Positions 53,062 through 60,457 of a stretch of 64,000 nucleotides of DNA are shown here, piece after piece. The notes under the pieces were generated by a model. It did not search any database. It saw nothing but the letters and a program-made list of their open reading frames with translations, and was not told the DNA's origin. Made by a program: the position numbers and the translations under genes. Origin of the DNA: JACVRW01 sp963812915. Its GTDB lineage: Bacteria; Actinomycetota; Thermoleophilia; Solirubrobacterales; Thermoleophilaceae. How positions within the stretch are numbered: position 1 is the first letter of the stretch; every line of letters begins with the position of its first letter. The stretch covers positions 310,001 through 374,000 of the forward strand of contig CAWEXB010000003.1 of assembly GCA_963812915.1 (NCBI GenBank), read 5' to 3'.

Positions 53062-53793
53062 TCAGCCCGCAATGCCGACCATGCCGACGGACACGCCCGC
53101 CGGCAGCCGCGCGCCCCGTTCGATGAGCTTCGCCTCGCCGGCCGACGCCAGCTCGAGCAGACGACCGAGCGCCGGTGGCGCGAGCGTCATGTCCGAGCGA
53201 GGGGTCTCAGCCGGTCGCAGACGACGAACACTCCTCACCGCGGCCACGCCCGGGAGCAACGCGGTGAAGAAGTACGTCTCGACCTGCGCCCGCCACCCGG
53301 CGGCCGTGGCTCGCTCGCGGAGCCGGGCGGCGGTGTAGCGGCGCCGGTGCTGCAGCGATGTGTCGTGCTGACTCCACAGCCAGCGATAGGCCGGTACGGT
53401 GACCACGAGCCGTGCCCCGGGACGGGCGACGCGACGCAGCTCGAGCAGAGCATGCCGATCGTCGTCGAGATGCTCGATCACGTCCGTCGCGAGGAGGAGG
53501 TCGAAGCGCCCGTCCTCGAACGGCAGCTCCTCGAGCGCGCCCTGCCGAACGCCTTCCAGCCCGCGACTCCGGCAGAAGTCCACCGCCTGGGGGGACACAT
53601 CGATCCCCTCCGCTATCCCAAGACGCCCGAACTCGACCAGGTTGCGACCGGTGCCGCAGCCCGCGTCGAGCAGGCGGGGCGCGGAGTCGACTCCGGCCCG
53701 TCTCAGCAGGGCCCATATCACCGTCCTCCGGGCGCGGAACCACCAGTGCCGATCCTCGAGGTCGTACATTTCCCGGTAGCGCCACTCCTCCAC
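53062..53793 (-). CDS. Class I SAM-dependent methyltransferase
   Basis: A 243-residue methyltransferase with the aromatic N-terminus MYDLEDRHWWFRARRTVIWA common in glycan loci. The SAM site is RLLDAGCGTGRNLVEFGRLG, the acidic loop GIAEGIDVSPQAVDFCRSRG, and DLLLATDVIEHLDDDRHALL with ARLVVTVPAYRWLWSQHD are the later motifs. It is placed between GT4 and AftD-like genes in a continuous minus-strand operon. The GTG at 53793 is used. A polyprenol- or sugar-linked substrate is inferred from context only. Confidence 0.85.
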   Translation of the reverse strand: MEEWRYREMYDLEDRHWWFRARRTVIWALLRRAGVDSAPRLLDAGCGTGRNLVEFGRLGIAEGIDVSPQAVDFCRSRGLEGVRQGALEELPFEDGRFDLLLATDVIEHLDDDRHALLELRRVARPGARLVVTVPAYRWLWSQHDTSLQHRRRYTAARLRERATAAGWRAQVETYFFTALLPGVAAVRSVRRLRPAETPRSDMTLAPPALGRLLELASAGEAKLIERGARLPAGVSVGMVGIAG

Positions 53794-53811
53794 CGCGGCC
53801 CGACTCTCCGA

Positions 53812-55050
53812 CTACGCCTGGACGCCGCGCGGAAGTCGGCGCAGAGTCAGCGACAGCGTCAGCAGGCTGACCGCCGCCGCGACGGCGGCCGCCTTCGCTG
53901 TGTCGGACCGGGCCAGGATCGCCCCGAGCGCCGGACGACCGGTTGCAGCCTCGCGACTCAATACCTCGAGATTGGTCCTGGCGGGCCGGTCCCAGCTGAA
54001 CGTCCTCGCCCGCCGCTCGGCCTCCTCGCCGAGGCGCTCGCGCAGCTCCGGCTCCTCGACCACCTCGCGCACCCGACGGGAAAGCTCCTCTGGGTCGCGT
54101 GCCAGCACACCCGTCTCGCCGTCGACGATCGACTCGCTGAGTCCGCCCACCGCGAGGGCCGCGCTCGGCGTGCCGCACATCGCCGCCTCCATCACGGTCA
54201 GCGACCAACCCTCCGACGAGGAGGCGGTCAGCGCAACCCAGGCGCGCCCGTACAGCTCGGTCTTCGTCTCCTCGTCCACGTGGCCGTGCATACGTACGCG
54301 CGGAGTCAGCCCGCGGCGCTCGATCTCCTCCTCGAGCCGCTCGCGGTGGTCGCCGTCGCCCGCGACGTCGAGCCTGGCGTCGGGGATCGCCTCGAGCACG
54401 TCGAGCACGTTCTCGATGCGCTTGTAGGCCTTCAGCCGGCCGAGGTAGAGGAGCGTCGGCTCCTCGGCTCGCTTGCCGCGGCGGAAAGAGCCGGGCTCGA
54501 CGCCGAGGTACTCGACGGTGATGTGGTCGGGCGGGATGCCAACCCGAACCAGGTCGTCGCGGGCCGCGTTCGAGATCGTCAGGAAGGGCGCGTGGCGGTA
54601 GAGGTAGTGCAGCGGGAGGGCCTCGAGCGCCCACGCGAGGAATCGGCCGAGGCGCCCGAACTCGTTGATGTAGAGCTCGCGGTGCACGTGGTGCACGAGG
54701 ACGACCTGCGGCTTGCGCAGCCACAGGGGTGTGAGGAACGTGATTCCGTTGACGACCTCGAGCACGACGTCCGCGTCGCGTCCGACTCCACGCAGCACCG
54801 TCCACATCGCCCGCGGGAAGACGGTTACGCGCCCGCCCATCCGATGCACGACGAGATTCGGCGCCATTCGCTCGACCGGCCTCGCCCCCGGGAAGGACCC
54901 GGCCACCACGGTCACGCGATGGCCCAACGCGACCCAGCGGGAGATCTGCGCGTACAGGTTGGTGCCGTTGCCGCCCGTTTGTGGGTGGGTCCAGTCCCGA
55001 TCCACGAGAACGAGGATGTGAATAGACCGACCGGTCGAACGCGGGCCCAT
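53812..55050 (-). CDS. GT4-family glycosyltransferase with a C-terminal membrane anchor
   Basis: A 412-residue GT-B enzyme. The N-terminal domain has HPQTGGNGTNLYAQISRWVA and HRVTVVAGSFPGARPVER; the donor domain has TLLYLGRLKAYKRIENVLDV and ALTASSSEGWSLTVMEAAMC with E-x7-E. After the catalytic part, SDTAKAAAVAAAVSLLTLSL forms a probable membrane helix near the C-terminus, which is unusual for GT4 and would hold the enzyme at the membrane. It starts 13 bases after the flippase gene. Sugar unknown. Confidence 0.86.
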   Translation of the reverse strand: MGPRSTGRSIHILVLVDRDWTHPQTGGNGTNLYAQISRWVALGHRVTVVAGSFPGARPVERMAPNLVVHRMGGRVTVFPRAMWTVLRGVGRDADVVLEVVNGITFLTPLWLRKPQVVLVHHVHRELYINEFGRLGRFLAWALEALPLHYLYRHAPFLTISNAARDDLVRVGIPPDHITVEYLGVEPGSFRRGKRAEEPTLLYLGRLKAYKRIENVLDVLEAIPDARLDVAGDGDHRERLEEEIERRGLTPRVRMHGHVDEETKTELYGRAWVALTASSSEGWSLTVMEAAMCGTPSAALAVGGLSESIVDGETGVLARDPEELSRRVREVVEEPELRERLGEEAERRARTFSWDRPARTNLEVLSREAATGRPALGAILARSDTAKAAAVAAAVSLLTLSLTLRRLPRGVQA

Positions 55051-55063
55051 GCGACGGGAGAAG

Positions 55064-56392
55064 CTACCGCACGGAAAACGGAGTTGTAGCGGTCTCGGCG
55101 TCCGGAGTCGACTGCCGAAGGGCGAGCACGAGCACCGCCCCCGCGCAGAGCACCTGTACGGCGAACAAGGCGATCGCGACGGCGGTCAGGTCGGCCCCGA
55201 TGACGATCAGCGCCACCACCTCCACGACGATCGCCACCCCCAGTACCCAGATGAAGGTCGCGCGGCCCATCGCCAGCAGGAGCTGGACGGACAGATACGC
55301 GCACGCCAGCAGCGACATGGCCAAGCCGAGCCAGGGTAGTGCGCCGGAGGCCCCGGTCAGATCGTCGCCGAACACCGCCCCCAGCAACGGCTTTCCCGCG
55401 ACCGCGTAGATCAGCACCATCGGAACCGCCGCGACCGCGATCAGGCCCAGGGTTCGCATCAGGATGGGGCGCGCGTCCAGGCCGATCTTGCCTCGCCTGG
55501 CGGCCTCGGGCAGCAGGTACATGCCCAGCCCGACGGCGATCCAGACTATTGCCTTGGCGGCGACCGCGGCGACGGCGTACGAGCCCGCGGCGTCGTCCGA
55601 CGCCTCGTGCTTGACGATGATGATGTGCAGCTCCTGGAGCCCGAGAAGCAGGGTGAGCCCGATGACCGGGACCCAGGCTCCGACGAGGAGCTCGCGGAGG
55701 CGGATGTCCTTCTCGGGGTCGTCCTCGACGTGGCCGAGCTCACGCCCGAGCGGCCACAGCAGGACGAGCGCGACTGCCGCGAGAGACAGGGCGCTTCCGA
55801 GGAAGGCGCCGGTCACGTCGAGGCCTACGGCCACGAGGAGCAGCGCAAAGACGATTCGCGAGAGAGCCTCGCCGACGAGGCTGAAGCCGACGGTGCGGTA
55901 ACGCTGGAGGCCCTGGAGGACCCCCCGCTCCACGCAGACGATCATCCACAGCATGGCCGTCACCGGCACGGCGGCCGCCGCCCAGAGCTCCTCCACGTCG
56001 ATCAGCGCGCCGATCAGCGACCGCAGCGGGATCGCAACGATGGCGGCGAGCACCGTGCCGATCGCCAACCGCCCGAGCCACCTGCGCACCCCGGCGCCGG
56101 CACTCGGGCTGCCGACCGCCAGGTCGTGGCTGACCTCGCGGGCGGCCGCGATCTGCAAGGCGGAGCCGGGAACCATCAGGATGATGAACGCGGAGAGCAG
56201 CACGGCCAGCGATCCGTAGCCCGACGCACCAAGAAGCCGTGCGAAGACGATCGTGAACACCAGGGCGAGCACGTTCACGGCGATCACCGCCACCCCGAGG
56301 CCGGCCGCGCGGCCGGTGTCGGAGCGCCTCAGCTCGGCGAGGAGTCCCCGCAGCCCGATCGAGTCCTGCCGTGAGAGGACCGGAGCCCGCAC
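55064..56392 (-). CDS. Wzx-type polysaccharide flippase (MATE/MOP superfamily)
   Basis: A 442-residue polytopic protein of the lipid-linked oligosaccharide flippase family. About twelve helices are visible, including NVLALVFTIVFARLLGASGY near the N-terminus, a region diagnostic of Wzx/MurJ relatives, and YRTVGFSLVGEALSRIVFAL in the middle. It would move the polyprenyl-linked repeat unit to the outer face for the ligase and GT-C enzymes. The GTG at 56392 has a TAGTCT box 6 bases upstream, and it is the first gene of the minus-strand operon that runs to 42569. Confidence 0.86.
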   Translation of the reverse strand: MRAPVLSRQDSIGLRGLLAELRRSDTGRAAGLGVAVIAVNVLALVFTIVFARLLGASGYGSLAVLLSAFIILMVPGSALQIAAAREVSHDLAVGSPSAGAGVRRWLGRLAIGTVLAAIVAIPLRSLIGALIDVEELWAAAAVPVTAMLWMIVCVERGVLQGLQRYRTVGFSLVGEALSRIVFALLLVAVGLDVTGAFLGSALSLAAVALVLLWPLGRELGHVEDDPEKDIRLRELLVGAWVPVIGLTLLLGLQELHIIIVKHEASDDAAGSYAVAAVAAKAIVWIAVGLGMYLLPEAARRGKIGLDARPILMRTLGLIAVAAVPMVLIYAVAGKPLLGAVFGDDLTGASGALPWLGLAMSLLACAYLSVQLLLAMGRATFIWVLGVAIVVEVVALIVIGADLTAVAIALFAVQVLCAGAVLVLALRQSTPDAETATTPFSVR

Positions 56393-56398
56393 CGGGCC

Positions 56399-56404
56399 AG
56401 ACTA
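56399..56404 (-). promoter_or_regulatory. Putative -10 box (TAGTCT) for the flippase operon
   Basis: On the minus strand TAGTCT is followed by 6 bases and the GTG at 56392, which fits a leaderless start of the eight-gene operon. Confidence 0.45.
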
Positions 56405-56457
56405 ACCGCCGACCGGCCGCCGATGACGGGATTGAGCGGCGACGTCTGCGCGGGCCG

Positions 56458-56463
56458 TAGTGT
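56458..56463 (+). promoter_or_regulatory. Putative -10 box (TAGTGT) for the tag gene
   Basis: TAGTGT lies 7 bases before the GTG at 56471. A TTGAGC at 56432-56437 could be the -35 but the 20-base spacing is long. Confidence 0.4.
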
Positions 56464-56470
56464 ACGGGCG

Positions 56471-57109
56471 GTGCCCGCGCCTCCTCCCGGACTCGCCCGT
56501 GGCTCCGACAAACGCCGCCGCTGCTGGTGGGGCGCCTCGTCACCCGACTACGAGCGCTACCACGACGAGGAGTGGGGCCGGCCGGTCACCGACGACCGCG
56601 GCCTCTACGAGAAGCTCACGCTCGAAGCCTTCCAGTCGGGCCTCTCGTGGCTGACGATCCTGCGAAAGCGCGACAACTTCCGGGATGCGTTCGCCGGCTT
56701 CGAGATCGAGGCCGTGGCCCGGTTCGGCGCCCGCGACGTCAAGCGGTTGATGGCCGACGCCGGCATCGTCCGCAACAGGGCGAAGATCGACGCGGCCATC
56801 GCGAACGCCCGAGCGGCCGCCGAGCTCGACCCTCCGCTGGCCGAGCTCGTGTGGTCGCACGCGCCGCGGGGCCGCCGCCGGGCTCCGCGTGCGGGCGAGG
56901 ATCTACCCGCCGTGACCCCGGAGTCCACTGCGCTCGCCAAGGAGCTCAAGCGGCGCGGCTTCCGCTTTCTCGGCCCGACCACGGTCTACGCGACCATGCA
57001 GGCCTGCGGCGTCGTCAACGACCACCTCTCGGGCTGTTACGTGCGCGGCGAGGTGGAACGGGAGCGGGGCCGCGCCAGGGCCGCCTTCCCGAGCCGCGGG
57101 AATGGATGA
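56471..57109 (+). CDS. tag: DNA-3-methyladenine glycosylase I
   Basis: A 212-residue base-excision repair enzyme. It shows the zinc-binding N-terminal cysteine in RRRCWWG, PDYERYHDEEWGRPVTDDRG, LTLEAFQSGLSWLTILRKRD with the catalytic region of Tag proteins, and the C-terminal GVVNDHLSGCY with His and Cys completing the zinc site. It removes 3-methyladenine from alkylated DNA. The GTG at 56471 is preferred over the GTG-like start at 56423 because the Tag domain begins 20 residues later and the -10 box fits. It is not part of the glycan pathway but sits within the locus. Confidence 0.9.
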   Translation: MPAPPPGLARGSDKRRRCWWGASSPDYERYHDEEWGRPVTDDRGLYEKLTLEAFQSGLSWLTILRKRDNFRDAFAGFEIEAVARFGARDVKRLMADAGIVRNRAKIDAAIANARAAAELDPPLAELVWSHAPRGRRRAPRAGEDLPAVTPESTALAKELKRRGFRFLGPTTVYATMQACGVVNDHLSGCYVRGEVERERGRARAAFPSRGNG

Positions 57110-57121
57110 ACCCTCTCCGTC

Positions 57122-57859
57122 ATGACCGCGATCGACGACGTCGTAATCCTTTGCGGGGGCCGAGGCACGCGGCTCCAGGAGCACGCCCAGGCGATCCCGA
57201 AGCCGCTGGTCGAGATCGGCGGGATGCCGATCGTCTGGCACGTCATTCAGATCTACGCCGCTCACGGCCTGCGCCGGTTCATGCTCTGCACCGGCTACAG
57301 GGGCGAGCTCATCGAAGAATTCGTCGACTCGCGGGAGTGGCCGCCCGGCGTGATCGTGCGCTGCGTCGACACGGGCGTGGACACGCAGACGGGCGGTCGG
57401 ATCAAACAGGCCGGGACGCTGCTGGGGGAGCGGTCCTTCTGCGCGACCTACGCGGATGGGGTGGCCGACATCGACATCGGGCGCCTGATCGGCTACCACC
57501 GCGGGCACGGCGGCCTGGCGACGATGACGGTGGTGCGCCCCGAGATCCAGTTCGGTATCGCGGAGCTCGACGGGAACTTGCGCGTGCGCGGTTTCCGGGA
57601 GAAGCCGCGCACCGAGGACTGGGTCAACGGTGGGTTCTTCTGCTTCGAGCCCGGCGCGCTCCGGTACATCGCGGCCGACTCCGTTCTCGAGCGCGATCCG
57701 CTGGAGCGCCTCGCCGCCCTCGGACATCTGCACGCGTTCCCACACCACGGCTTCTGGGAGTGCGTGGACACGTACAAGGACGCCGTGCAGCTGAACGACC
57801 TGTGGGCTGCCGGCCGGGCGCCGTGGCGGGTCTGGGAGAGATGCGCTCCACTATCCTGA
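57122..57859 (+). CDS. Glucose-1-phosphate cytidylyltransferase-like nucleotidyltransferase
   Basis: A 245-residue sugar nucleotidyltransferase. It has VVILCGGRGTRLQEHAQAIP and KPLVEIGGMPIVWHVIQIYA at the N-terminus, CVDTGVDTQTGGRIKQAGTL, which is the RfbF-type VDTG-x-x-T-x-TGGR signature, FCATYADGVADIDI with the metal aspartate, and FWECVDTYKDAVQLND at the C-terminus. It would make CDP-glucose from CTP and glucose-1-phosphate, the first step to CDP-linked deoxysugars, but no CDP-glucose 4,6-dehydratase is in the window. It begins 12 bases after tag. Confidence 0.83.
   Translation: MTAIDDVVILCGGRGTRLQEHAQAIPKPLVEIGGMPIVWHVIQIYAAHGLRRFMLCTGYRGELIEEFVDSREWPPGVIVRCVDTGVDTQTGGRIKQAGTLLGERSFCATYADGVADIDIGRLIGYHRGHGGLATMTVVRPEIQFGIAELDGNLRVRGFREKPRTEDWVNGGFFCFEPGALRYIAADSVLERDPLERLAALGHLHAFPHHGFWECVDTYKDAVQLNDLWAAGRAPWRVWERCAPLS
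57852..57857 (+). promoter_or_regulatory. Putative -10 box (TATCCT) for the M20 peptidase gene
   Basis: TATCCT sits at the very end of the previous gene, 11 bases before the ATG at 57869. Confidence 0.35.
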
Positions 57860-57868
57860 CCCGACGGG

Positions 57869-58987
57869 ATGGATGAGCGGGCTCTCACCGAGCGCCTGAT
57901 CACCTACGACACGTCCACCCTCGAGGGCATGCAGGCGGCTGCGGGCTTCGTCAAGGGCTGGCTCGAGGCGCGCGACGTGGAGGTGACGGGCATTACGCAC
58001 AACGGCCGGCCCGTGCTCGCCGCGACCGTGGGGCCGCAAAAGGGTCCCGTCGTCGTGCTGCACGGGCACTTGGACGTGGTCCCGGCGCACGCCGAGCAGT
58101 TCACCCCACGGGTCGAGGGCGATCGTCTCTTCGGCCGCGGCGCCTACGACATGAAGGGCGGGCTCGCGTCGATGATGTGCGCGCTGCGCGAGGTCACCGG
58201 CCAGAACGAGGTGAGGGTGCGCTTCGTCTGCGTCTCGGACGAGGAGTCAGAGGAGGTCGAGGCGCGGGGCTCCGACTTTCTGGTCGACGAGGGCTACACG
58301 GGGGATTTCGCGATCACCGGCGAACCCACCAACATGCACATCGGCATACAGGCCAAGGGCGTGCTCGGAATGCGGATCGAGGTGGAGGGCAAGGCAGCCC
58401 ACGGCTCCACGCCCTGGGTCGGCGACAACGCGGTGCTGAAGGCGCTGGACGTCTTCCGCCAGATCGAGTCGCTCCCGTTCGCGCGCGAGTCCTCCGACCT
58501 GTTCGACCGCCCCTCGATCAACCTCGGCCGGATCATCGGCGGCGACGCCCTCAACAAGGTCCCGGACCTGTGCGCGATCGACGTGGACATCCGCTACCTG
58601 CCCGGTCAGGACGCACGCGACATCCGGGCGGCCGTCGAGGCGCTGCCGGACGCCCGCGTGACCAAGGTCTTTCACCGCCAGCCGGCGATCGTCGACCGCG
58701 AGAACCTCTTCGTCCGCGCGCTCGGCGAGGCGATCTCGCGCGTGGCCGCTCCGGTCAGCGAGCGGCTCGGCGTGGGGCGCGACGGCGCCTCGGACGCGAT
58801 CTCCTTCATCGAGGCGGGCGTTCCGGCCGTCGAGTGCGGGCCGGTGGGCGACGGTCACCACGGGCCGGAGGAATGGGTGTCGATCCGATCGCTCGGCCAA
58901 TATCGGCAGACACTCGTGGAGTTCGTGAAGCTGCTGCCCGCCCGCCTGAGCGCCGGCGACGACGACCGTCGCCTCAAGATCGCCTGA
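57869..58987 (+). CDS. M20-family metallopeptidase (DapE/ArgE-like deacylase)
   Basis: A 372-residue di-zinc amidohydrolase. Metal-site motifs are VVLHGHLDVVPAH, DRLFGRGAYDMKGGLASMM and VCVSDEESEEVEARGSDFL with the general-base glutamates, then AITGEPTNMHIGIQAKGVLG and the dimerisation-domain start VEGKAAHGSTPWVGDNAV; GPVGDGHHGPEEWVSI holds the last histidine. Members remove succinyl or acetyl groups from amino acids or cleave small peptides; the exact substrate is not visible. Its stop shares one base with the start of the LCP gene (TGATG). Confidence 0.85.
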   Translation: MDERALTERLITYDTSTLEGMQAAAGFVKGWLEARDVEVTGITHNGRPVLAATVGPQKGPVVVLHGHLDVVPAHAEQFTPRVEGDRLFGRGAYDMKGGLASMMCALREVTGQNEVRVRFVCVSDEESEEVEARGSDFLVDEGYTGDFAITGEPTNMHIGIQAKGVLGMRIEVEGKAAHGSTPWVGDNAVLKALDVFRQIESLPFARESSDLFDRPSINLGRIIGGDALNKVPDLCAIDVDIRYLPGQDARDIRAAVEALPDARVTKVFHRQPAIVDRENLFVRALGEAISRVAAPVSERLGVGRDGASDAISFIEAGVPAVECGPVGDGHHGPEEWVSIRSLGQYRQTLVEFVKLLPARLSAGDDDRRLKIA

Positions 58988-60438
58988 TGCTCGACGAGGT
59001 CCCCCGCCCCGGACTTTGGAAGCGCCTGCTCCTCGGCGCGGTGCTCGTGATCTTCGCCGCCGCGAGCGCGACCGCGGTGGCGGCGTTCCACGAGATCGAC
59101 AAGGTCGTCGACGCGCTCGAGCTGGGGCCCGAGCTGAGGCTCGGCCACGAGCTCGCCGAGACCGACCCTGGCGAGCCGCAGACGCTGATGCTGCTGGGCT
59201 CCGACCGGCGGCCCAGGGACAACGTGGAGGGCGCGGCCGGCGCCCGCTCGGACACGATCATCCTGGTGCGGCTCGACCCCACCAAGGAGGCGATCGCGAT
59301 GATGTCGCTGCCGCGCGACCTCAAGGTCGAGATCCCCGGTCGCGGCACCGGCAAGATCAACATGGCCTACGAGTTCGGCGGCCCGCGGCTCACCCTGCGG
59401 ACCGTGAAGCGCCTGACCGGCCTGTCGGTGAACCACGTGATCAACGTGAACTTCAGGGGCTTCTGGCGGGCGGTGAACGCGGTCGGCTGCGTGTACGCCG
59501 ACATCGACCGCCGCTACTACAACGACCTGGCCGAGTACACCTACATCAACCTGCAGCCCGGCTACCAGCGGCTGTGCGGAACGGACGCGCTCCAGTACGT
59601 GCGCTTCCGCCACGAGGACAACGATCTGGTGCGCTCGGCGCGCCAGCAGGACTTTCTGCGCCTGGCAAAGCAGCAGGTCACCTCGTCGGAGCTGTTCGAG
59701 CAGCGCGACAAGCTGCTCAAGATCTTCGGCCGCAACACGACCACGGACACCGGCCTGCGGTCCCGCTCGGAGGTGCTGCGGCTGCTCAAGCTCGTGCTCG
59801 GCACCGCCGGCCTGCCCATCCGCGAGGTCCACTTCGAGGGCCACGTCGGCCCGAGCTACGTGGAGGCGAGCTATCAGCAGGTGAAGGCGCTCGTGGACGA
59901 GTTCCTCCAGGTCGAGGACACGCCCGGACCCCGCGGCGAGCTGAGGACGCAACGGACGAACCCGAGGCGTGAGCGCAAGAGGCGTCCGACGCCGGTCGAC
60001 CTCGGTCTGGAGGACGCGACCACGTTCGGCCAGGAGCAGGCGCTGCTGGCGGTGGAGGCGGGCGCCGGGGGGTCGCTGCCGGTGCTTTACCCGAAGCTGC
60101 GGATGCGAGGGTCGCTCTACGTCGACCAGCCGCGCGTGTACAAGCTCCGCGGAACGAACGGTAAGCGCTACGGCGGCTACCGAATGGTCCTCAGGCTCGA
60201 CTTCGGCGAGTACTACGGCGTGCAGGGACTCACCTGGAAGGATCCGCCGATCCTCGAGGACCCCACCGAAGTGCGCCGAATCGGCCGCCGGGAATACGAG
60301 CTCCACTACGACGGCGACCGCCTGAGGCTCGTGGCCTGGCGGACGCCCAAGGCCGTCTACTGGATCTCGAACACTCTGCTGCTGACGCTGTCCGAGAAGC
60401 AGATGCTCGCGATCGCGCGCTCCACGCGGCCGCTCTAA
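58987..60438 (+). CDS. LytR-CpsA-Psr (LCP) family cell-wall glycopolymer ligase
   Basis: A 483-residue membrane-anchored enzyme. One N-terminal helix (LLLGAVLVIFAAASATAVAA) precedes the LCP domain: LMLLGSDRRPRDN, GARSDTIILVRLDPTKEAIA, MMSLPRDLKVEIPGRGTGKI, INMAYEFGGPRLTLRTVKRL and ALQYVRFRHEDNDLVRSARQ, with the conserved arginines and aspartates that bind polyprenyl pyrophosphate. A C-terminal extension of about 150 residues (from RRPTPVDLGL) is unlike the short classical LCP. It would attach the finished glycan to peptidoglycan. The ATG at 58987 is fixed by the overlap with the previous stop; an open frame upstream is chance. Confidence 0.9.
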   Translation: MLDEVPRPGLWKRLLLGAVLVIFAAASATAVAAFHEIDKVVDALELGPELRLGHELAETDPGEPQTLMLLGSDRRPRDNVEGAAGARSDTIILVRLDPTKEAIAMMSLPRDLKVEIPGRGTGKINMAYEFGGPRLTLRTVKRLTGLSVNHVINVNFRGFWRAVNAVGCVYADIDRRYYNDLAEYTYINLQPGYQRLCGTDALQYVRFRHEDNDLVRSARQQDFLRLAKQQVTSSELFEQRDKLLKIFGRNTTTDTGLRSRSEVLRLLKLVLGTAGLPIREVHFEGHVGPSYVEASYQQVKALVDEFLQVEDTPGPRGELRTQRTNPRRERKRRPTPVDLGLEDATTFGQEQALLAVEAGAGGSLPVLYPKLRMRGSLYVDQPRVYKLRGTNGKRYGGYRMVLRLDFGEYYGVQGLTWKDPPILEDPTEVRRIGRREYELHYDGDRLRLVAWRTPKAVYWISNTLLLTLSEKQMLAIARSTRPL

Positions 60439-60444
60439 TAGGCT
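60439..60444 (+). promoter_or_regulatory. Putative -10 box (TAGGCT) for the UDP-glucose dehydrogenase gene
   Basis: TAGGCT directly follows the LCP stop and lies 13 bases before the ATG at 60458. Confidence 0.35.
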
Positions 60445-60457
60445 GCTCGGCTCGATC

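Noticed and set aside
58177..58986. Upstream extension of the LCP protein
   Set aside because: It is out of frame with the M20 peptidase that clearly occupies this stretch; the ATG at 58987 is immediately followed by the expected membrane anchor.
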